DNA of 64,000 nt from assembly GCA_965223985.1 (NCBI GenBank), contig OZ245030.1, positions 1,674,001 through 1,738,000 of the forward strand. Reading direction: 5' to 3'. Source of the DNA: JAPPKS01 sp963667895. Lineage in GTDB: Bacteria > Poribacteria > WGA-4E > PCPOR2b. The notes under the pieces were generated by a model that worked only from the letters and a program-made list of their open reading frames with translations, made no database searches and was not told where the DNA came from. Both the position numbers and the translations under genes were made by a program. Each line of letters begins with the position of its first letter. The first letter of the stretch is position 1. Positions 62,009 through 64,000 of this stretch are shown piece after piece.

Positions 62009-63883
62009 ATGTCATATGTCCGTGCGATAATTCTGGGTATCGTCTTGATACCGATCAATCTGCATTGGCTCATGCATGCAGAGTCGCTCCATCCCCCTGT
62101 CTACTCAACACTCTTCACCCTCTTCTACAATGTGACATTTACCCTCTTTGTCCTAGTGGTGTTGAATGCGCTGCTTAAGAAATATACACCAAAGTTAGCA
62201 TTTCAACCTAGTGAACTGCTGATTATCTACGTGATGTTGTCGATCGGAACGGGGATTTTTGGGCATGACCTGATGATTGTCCTAGCGCCAACACTGACCG
62301 CCTTCTGGTTCTCATCACCAGAGAATGAATGGTCGGTCCTTTTCCGGCGACACTTGCCTGAATGGCTTATTGTCTCTGACGAGAAGGCGTTGCTAGCGTT
62401 CCACGAAGGTGAATCGACGCTCTATATCGCAAAACACCTCAACGCCTGGTTGGTACCCGTTGCGATCTGGGGTAGCTTTTTGATCGTGCTCCTCTTCGTG
62501 CTGGTGTGTATGAACGCTATCATCCGTAAACAGTGGGCGGAAAATGAAAAGTTATCTTACCCTGTCATCCAACTGCCGCTGGAATTGGCAAGAGGCGGCA
62601 CAGGCCTCCTTGTTAATCCTCGATTGTGGATTGGGTTTGCACTTGTCGGTAGTTTGGATGTAATCAATGGTCTCCATGGACTTTTTCCGGCATTCCCCAA
62701 TTTCAAACTGGTGCAGGACCTCCGTCCGCTCTTCGTCACGCAGCCATGGAATGCTATTGGTTGGACGCCCATAGCTGTCTACCCTTTTGTGGTGGGATTG
62801 GGCTATTTTCTGCCGGTCAACCTTGCGTTTTCCGCATGGTTCTTTCACGTTTTCTGGAAGGCAGAACTCATTTCTCGGAATGCAATTGGATTGTGGAGCA
62901 CACCTGGCCCATATCGGAGCTATACGACATCGGGCGCATGGATGATTCTCACACTGTTCGTATTGTGGAACAGCCGAAAATATCTCAGACAGGTATTCAG
63001 GTGGTCAATTCGTGGAACCCCATCGGCGGTAGCTGCCAACGAGCCGATGACGTATCGAACCGCCACCATGGGTATGATATTGGGCACAATCATACTGGTG
63101 TTATTCCTCGCATATGCCGGGATGTCCGTCTGGGTCGCATTCCTTTTCCTCCTAATCTACTTCCTTTATATGATAGCGATTGCTCGAATCCGCGCCGAGA
63201 TTGGTCCTCCAGCCCACGACGCTGAATGGATGGGACCAGAACAGCTTCTCCTGAACAGTTTTGGTGCGAGCCGTATAGGTCCTCGTAACATTGCAATGTT
63301 TACTCGACTCTATTGGATGAGTCGAGCGTATCGCTCACATCCAGTCGGACACCAGTTAGAAGGGTTTAGAATTGCACAAATAATCAGGGCGCCAAGTCGC
63401 GTATTCCTAGTGGCGATGATTATTGCCTCAGTTGTTGGAACTTTCGCAGGCTTTTGGGCATATACCCATAATCTGTATTGGCATGGAGCAGGTAGCCGCG
63501 GAAGCTTGGGAGAAGAGGCGTTTCGCCGGTTGCAGGTCTGGCTGCAAAACCCGGGGGCACGCAACGATATGATGCTCAGAGAGGTGGGATTAGGAGCTGC
63601 CGTAACACTGTTTCTGTTGGTACTGCATCAGCGATTTGTTGGGTTCCCCTTTCACCCGGTCGGCTATGCCGTAGCTTGCGGTTGGGTAATGAGTGCAGCC
63701 TGGTTTTCGGTCTTTTTAGCATGGTTGGTCAAGTGGGCAATTCTAAAGTTTGGAGGAGTTCGACTCTATCGGCAGATGGTACCGTTCTTTTTAGGAGTGA
63801 TACTGGGACAACATGTAATCGGAGGGGCATGGACAATCATCCGCGAAATTGTAGGCGGATATGGGTATCGCTTTTTTCCTTAG
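62009..63883 (+). CDS. Polytopic membrane protein, DUF6785/DUF6784-like, paralogue 3
   Basis: 624 residues, about a dozen helices. Same pattern as the genes at 16421 and 37078: FWFSSPENEWSVLFRRHLPE, EKLSYPVIQLPLEL, LPVNLAFSAWFFHVFWKAEL, RIRAEIGPPAHDAEWMGPEQ, YRSHPVGHQLEGFRIAQI, FVGFPFHPVGYAVACGWVMS and LKFGGVRLYRQMVPFFLGVI. It looks closer to paralogue 1 than to paralogue 2 in the HxLEGFxI and GPPxH parts. Function unknown. Confidence 0.75.
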   Translation: MSYVRAIILGIVLIPINLHWLMHAESLHPPVYSTLFTLFYNVTFTLFVLVVLNALLKKYTPKLAFQPSELLIIYVMLSIGTGIFGHDLMIVLAPTLTAFWFSSPENEWSVLFRRHLPEWLIVSDEKALLAFHEGESTLYIAKHLNAWLVPVAIWGSFLIVLLFVLVCMNAIIRKQWAENEKLSYPVIQLPLELARGGTGLLVNPRLWIGFALVGSLDVINGLHGLFPAFPNFKLVQDLRPLFVTQPWNAIGWTPIAVYPFVVGLGYFLPVNLAFSAWFFHVFWKAELISRNAIGLWSTPGPYRSYTTSGAWMILTLFVLWNSRKYLRQVFRWSIRGTPSAVAANEPMTYRTATMGMILGTIILVLFLAYAGMSVWVAFLFLLIYFLYMIAIARIRAEIGPPAHDAEWMGPEQLLLNSFGASRIGPRNIAMFTRLYWMSRAYRSHPVGHQLEGFRIAQIIRAPSRVFLVAMIIASVVGTFAGFWAYTHNLYWHGAGSRGSLGEEAFRRLQVWLQNPGARNDMMLREVGLGAAVTLFLLVLHQRFVGFPFHPVGYAVACGWVMSAAWFSVFLAWLVKWAILKFGGVRLYRQMVPFFLGVILGQHVIGGAWTIIREIVGGYGYRFFP

Positions 63884-64000
63884 GTACCGTTGACACATTA
63901 CGTTAGATATAGAAAATGTATCAAGTCACTCTACAAAAAGAGGCATCTAACACAGGGTTGCACCAATTCAGATAAAGTGGTATCGCTGCATCTCCTCCCG
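63884..64000. other. Right edge, no gene seen
   Basis: 117 bp after paralogue 3. It starts with GGTACCGTTGACACATTACG but shows no complete promoter or reading frame. Confidence 0.35.

Overview
The window looks like a chromosomal contig of an uncultured Gram-negative bacterium. Evidence for an outer membrane: a TonB-dependent receptor, a porin-like barrel, a PorV-family barrel next to a large secreted protein with a type IX-like C-terminal domain, and several lipoproteins. Three paralogues of a large polytopic membrane protein (DUF6785/DUF6784-like), a LamG-fold lipoprotein and wide intergenic gaps full of short repeats resemble sponge-associated or marine Candidatus Poribacteria. That taxonomic guess is from memory of such genomes and is tentative. 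I see no rRNA, tRNA or CRISPR array.

Layout. 1-25.9 kb is mostly minus strand: a partial nuclease-like gene, TonB receptor, lipoprotein, BCCT osmolyte transporter, porin, a herA-nurA DNA-processing pair, a ferritin-like protein, the PorV/secreted-protein pair, membrane paralogue 1, and a thiamine cluster (thiC-thiO-thiS) under a TPP riboswitch with a terminator platform. thiC is split by a one-base frameshift. A LamG lipoprotein, a decayed retropepsin/IS3 remnant and an unknown protein follow. 26.7-39 kb is mostly plus strand housekeeping: guaA, a PcrA/UvrD helicase, gatC-gatA, a ctpA-type protease, hisF (with a duplicated 5' end), a TolB-like propeller and membrane paralogue 2. 39-55.7 kb is accessory: an LLM oxidoreductase, small membrane proteins (one broken by UGA), a Panacea/RelE toxin-antitoxin pair, a giant exonuclease-RecQ-UvrD fusion, secreted cupin-like and His-rich proteins, MITE-like elements, and three copies of a small membrane coiled-coil gene. 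Two of those copies lie in a ~0.8-0.9 kb segmental duplication that carries a strongly structured non-coding stretch and the end of a heavy-metal-binding gene. 55.8-64 kb holds an 11-haem cytochrome, a TPR protein, a VOC protein and membrane paralogue 3.

Most interesting items: (1) an HMA metal-binding gene whose first metal-ligand Cys codon is TGA, with a SECIS-like hairpin about 23 nt downstream, suggesting a selenoprotein; (2) a candidate structured RNA with its own near-consensus promoter, in an intact and a decayed copy; (3) the DEDD-RecQ-UvrD fusion beside a toxin-antitoxin pair; (4) a dispersed 32-bp intergenic repeat with at least 14 recognisable units, often paired as hairpins, one associated with duplication of the hisF start; (5) a 296-bp element with perfect 18-bp terminal inverted repeats.
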